Assembly (NCBI GenBank): GCA_049644345.1
Contig: JBARRS010000014.1
Span: forward strand, 1 to 8,195
Reading direction: 5' to 3'
Length of the DNA: 8,195 nt
From: JBARRS01 sp049644345
Lineage (GTDB): Bacteria; Actinomycetota; Thermoleophilia; Gaiellales; Gaiellaceae
Shown: positions 6,235-8,195 of the stretch, piece after piece
Position numbering within the stretch: position 1 is the first letter of the stretch
Layout of the letters: every line of letters begins with the position of its first letter
The notes under the pieces: generated by a model
Seen by the model: only the letters and a program-made list of their open reading frames with translations
Databases searched by the model: none
Told to the model about the DNA's origin: nothing
Program-made: the position numbers and the translations under genes

Positions 6235-6261
6235 AGTGTAGATCCGGGCCAGGCGCGCCAA
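6235..6261 (-). promoter_or_regulatory. Candidate leaderless promoter of the recO-glyQS block
   Basis: On the minus strand TACACT (6240-6235) fits a TAnnnT -10 box and ends 8 nt before the recO GTG, which would put the transcription start at or next to the start codon. Leaderless messages with this layout are common in Actinobacteria. A weak -35-like TTGGCG (6261-6256) lies 15 nt upstream, a short spacing. The absence of any Shine-Dalgarno sequence before recO agrees with the idea. This gap is the only noncoding space between mutM and recO, so it is the natural place for a promoter. Confidence 0.35.
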
Positions 6262-6379
6262 GGCGCTGCTCGAGAGCAAAGGCATCGCCTACGAGGAGAT
6301 CAACCTCGACGGCGATCCGCACTTCCGTCAGAAGCTGCTCGACCGGAGCGGTGACCTCGACGAGCGGCTCGCTGCCTAG
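6242..6379 (+). pseudogene. Glutaredoxin remnant, N-terminus and middle lost
   Basis: Read on the plus strand, 45 codons up to a TAG at 6377-6379 give a glutaredoxin (GrxC-like) sequence with pieces missing. Residues 5-34 (RAKALLESKGIAYEEINLDG, then DPHFRQKLLD) match the helix after the active site and the next strand. Residues 34-45 (DRSGDLDERLAA) match the C-terminal end. The CPYC redox motif, expected just before RAKALL, is absent: the frame reads IRAR there and is closed by a TAG at 6239-6241. The central TVPQ (cis-proline) and GG glutathione-binding parts are also absent, because KLLD runs straight into the C-terminal RSGDLDE. It has no ATG, GTG or TTG start. It converges on mutM, with the two stops 2 nt apart. 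It cannot fold as a thioredoxin-fold oxidoreductase. A very small functional peptide is the only alternative and is unlikely. Confidence 0.75.
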
Positions 6380-6381
6380 GG

Positions 6382-7221
6382 CTACTCCGGAGTCCGCATG
6401 CGCTGGCACGTCGGGCAGTACCACGTCCCACGGCCGGCGACCCGAATCCTGTCGATCGGCGTCCCGCAGCGCGGGCACGGCTCGCCGGCCCGGCCGTAGA
6501 CCTTGAACTCGTCCTGCATGGAGCCCCGGGCCCCGTCCGGCGTGCGGTAGTCGCGGAGCGTCGCGCCCCGGCGGGCGATTCCCGCCTCCAGCGCCGCGCG
6601 GACGCCGCGATGAAGGGCTTGAACTTCCTCTTCGTTGAGCTCGCCTGCCGGGCGCAGCGGATGGACCTGCGCTCGCCAGAGCGCCTCGTCCGCGTAGATA
6701 TTTCCCATCCCGGCGACCGTGCGCTGGTCGAGCAGCGCAGCCTTGACGGGAGCCCGCCGGCTTGCAAGTCGCTCGGCGAGGGCAGCCGGGGTGAACGCGC
6801 CGTCCAGCGGCTCCGCGCCCAGGCGCGCCTCGAGATACGGCTCGATTTCGTCGGCTTCCAGGAGCAACCATGTGCCGAAGCGGCGCACGTCGCGGTAGGC
6901 AACGTCCGATCTGTCGTCTAGCGTGACAACGGCGCGCCGGTACGGATCGTCGCCGGAGATGCCGCCCGGCGCGTGGCTGAGTGTCCCCGTCATCCGGAGG
7001 TGAACCAGGAGAGCCCGACCGCTCTCGAACCGAACAACCAGATACTTGCCTCGCCGGTCGACGGCCTGGACACGCTCCCCCTCGAGCTCTGCGGCGACGC
7101 CGTCGGCGCCGAACGGTCGCGTCAGGCGCTCGTCGAGGATTCGCACGCGCTCCAGGCTCCGGCCGACGAGCGCCGGCTCGAGCTGAATGCGGATCGTCTC
7201 GACTTCGGGGAGCTCCGGCAC
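6382..7221 (-). CDS. mutM: Formamidopyrimidine-DNA glycosylase (Fpg/MutM)
   Basis: A bifunctional base-excision repair enzyme that removes 8-oxoguanine and ring-opened purines and cuts the resulting abasic site. The start is fixed by chemistry: GTG at 7221 is followed by PELPEVETIR, where Pro2 is the catalytic nucleophile and Glu3 the acid. Other landmarks are Lys59 in RRGKYLVVRF (the beta-loop lysine), HLRMTG (74-79), DVRRFGTW (111-118), the helix-two-turn-helix stretch DQRTVAGMGNIYADEALW (165-182), and a zinc finger with C249/C252 and C269/C272 and a conserved Arg264. The 279 residues are slightly longer than E. coli Fpg (269), and all expected catalytic features are present. It starts 6 nt after the nucleoside phosphorylase stop without a clear ribosome binding site, so it is probably read through from that gene. 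The C-terminal codons contain a 10-bp palindrome (actccggagt), probably incidental. Confidence 0.97.
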   Translation of the reverse strand: MPELPEVETIRIQLEPALVGRSLERVRILDERLTRPFGADGVAAELEGERVQAVDRRGKYLVVRFESGRALLVHLRMTGTLSHAPGGISGDDPYRRAVVTLDDRSDVAYRDVRRFGTWLLLEADEIEPYLEARLGAEPLDGAFTPAALAERLASRRAPVKAALLDQRTVAGMGNIYADEALWRAQVHPLRPAGELNEEEVQALHRGVRAALEAGIARRGATLRDYRTPDGARGSMQDEFKVYGRAGEPCPRCGTPIDRIRVAGRGTWYCPTCQRMRTPE

Positions 7222-7227
7222 GCTCGT

Positions 7228-8195
7228 CTAGGAGAGCACATCGAGCACGACCCGCGAGGACGGGGGTTGCTCGTCGCCCAGCTCGTAGGCTGCGTGGACC
7301 TCGACCAGTGCCTTAGCCGCCGATTCGGAATCGCGAGCGTGGATCTCCGCCAGCGGCTCCCCTTCGTCGACCCGGTCGCCGCGCTTCTTCAGGCAGACGA
7401 CGCCGACGGCGTGATCGATCCGGTCCTCCTTCGTCCGTCTTCCGGCGCCGAGGTGGAGCGCGGTCAGCCCCACATGGACGGAGCTGATCGCCCGCACATA
7501 CCCGCCCCGCGGCGCCTCGGCCTGCGCGACGACCGGCGCACGCGGAAGCGCCTCGGAATCTGGGTTCCCGCCTTGGGCCTCGATCCAGCGCTCGTAGGCG
7601 GCGAGCGCAGTCCCGTCCTCGAGCGTTTGCTCGGCGCGTGTCCGTCCCTGGGCCGGATCGAGATCGAGATCGGAGAGCGCCAGCAGCCGCCCACTCGCCT
7701 CGAGAACGAGTTCGGTGAAGTCGTCCGGCCCCTCGCCCCGGAGGGTCTCGACGGCCTCATGCACCTCGAGGGCGTTCCCGACCGCGCGGCCGAGAGGCTG
7801 GTCCATGTCCGTCAGCAGACAGACGACCTCGCGGTCGGCCCGCCGACCGAGGTCGAGCATCACCTCGGCGAGCGCCACGGCGTCGGTGCGGGACTTCATG
7901 AAGGCGCCGTCGCCGACCTTGACGTCGAGGACGATCGCGTCCGCGCCGGCGGCGAGCTTCTTCGACATGATGCTCGCGGCGATCAGCGAGACGTTGTCGA
8001 CGGTGGCGGTCACGTCTCGCAGCGCGTAGAGCCGTCGGTCCGCCGGCACGAGCTCGTCGCTCGTACCGACGACTGCGAGCCCCACGTCGCGTACCTGCCG
8101 GACGAGCTCATCGGTCGAGAGCTCGGCCCGAAAGCCGGGGATCGACTCGAGCTTGTCGAGAGTTCCGCCTGTGTGACCGAGGCCGCGACCGCTCA
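7228..8195 (-). CDS. pdp: Pyrimidine-nucleoside (thymidine/uridine) phosphorylase, C-terminal three quarters
   Basis: A salvage enzyme that splits uridine, thymidine or deoxyuridine with phosphate into base and (deoxy)ribose-1-phosphate. The frame enters at the right edge; 321 residues are present and roughly 110 N-terminal residues are missing, judged against the usual 430 or so. The first complete codons give the family signature SGRGLGHTGGTLDKLESIPG. Further on come SKKLAAGADAIVLDVKVGDGAFMK (the phosphate and pyrimidine-binding core), DMDQPLGRAVGNALEVHEA, and the C-terminal domain with GLTALHLGAGR, KEDRIDHAVGV and KKRGDRVDEGEPLAEIHA. The fragment shows no internal stop or frameshift. The family includes DeoA and Pdp, and the sequence does not settle which pyrimidine is preferred; length and HLGAGR-KEDRID suggest the broad Pdp type. 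It lies 6 nt before mutM. In Bacillus the recO block is near cdd, also pyrimidine salvage, so cdd may lie just outside the window. Confidence 0.95.
   Translation of the reverse strand, partial: SGRGLGHTGGTLDKLESIPGFRAELSTDELVRQVRDVGLAVVGTSDELVPADRRLYALRDVTATVDNVSLIAASIMSKKLAAGADAIVLDVKVGDGAFMKSRTDAVALAEVMLDLGRRADREVVCLLTDMDQPLGRAVGNALEVHEAVETLRGEGPDDFTELVLEASGRLLALSDLDLDPAQGRTRAEQTLEDGTALAAYERWIEAQGGNPDSEALPRAPVVAQAEAPRGGYVRAISSVHVGLTALHLGAGRRTKEDRIDHAVGVVCLKKRGDRVDEGEPLAEIHARDSESAAKALVEVHAAYELGDEQPPSSRVVLDVLS

Noticed and set aside
6384..6393. Perfect 10-bp palindrome actccggagt at the end of mutM
   Set aside because: It lies in the last mutM codons, has no loop or T run, and is easily a chance result in GC-rich DNA.

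Overview
The window is a GC-rich, tightly packed bacterial chromosome segment. Every intact gene is on the minus strand, so transcription runs from right to left. Starts are GTG, TTG or probably CTG, and no gene needs an ATG. Four things suggest a deep-branching actinobacterium of the Thermoleophilia type (Gaiella/Solirubrobacter-like): the GC-rich codons, the non-ATG starts, a MutM of the actinobacterial kind, and a secreted protein built from cysteine-paired Ig-like repeats. The taxonomic call is an inference from protein resemblance, not from a marker gene.

Right to left, the first block is the end of a pyrimidine nucleoside phosphorylase gene (nucleoside salvage; its 5' end lies outside the window), followed after 6 nt by mutM (repair of oxidised purines). 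A 155-nt gap comes next. It holds a plus-strand remnant of a glutaredoxin gene that has lost its CxxC active site and its middle, and a candidate leaderless promoter for the next operon.

The central block is recO - GNAT acetyltransferase - glyQ - glyS - PPSR - small membrane protein. It is compressed by 4-nt GTGA stop/start overlaps (recO/GNAT, GNAT/glyQ, PPSR/small protein), an 8-nt overlap (glyQ/glyS) and one 9-nt gap (glyS/PPSR). The core order recO-glyQ-glyS-PPSR matches the Bacillus order recO-glyQ-glyS-ccpN-yqfL. Here the acetyltransferase has been inserted and there is no ccpN-like repressor. The block joins recombination repair, glycyl-tRNA synthesis (two-chain enzyme) and control of pyruvate phosphate dikinase. 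The dikinase itself is not in the window.

The left end is a separate cell-surface pair: a proline-rich membrane protein with three predicted membrane segments, and 3 nt later the start of an exported Ig-like repeat protein that runs off the left edge. A candidate promoter with a TACAAT -10 box sits in front of this pair.

Nothing here is clearly a new biological system. The points most worth following up are the gutted glutaredoxin gene, the absence of ATG starts, the probable CTG start of glyS, the acetyltransferase inserted in a conserved block, and the uncharacterised surface pair. No tRNA, rRNA, CRISPR array, insertion sequence or complete known riboswitch was seen, and no gene-free stretch exceeds 300 bases.
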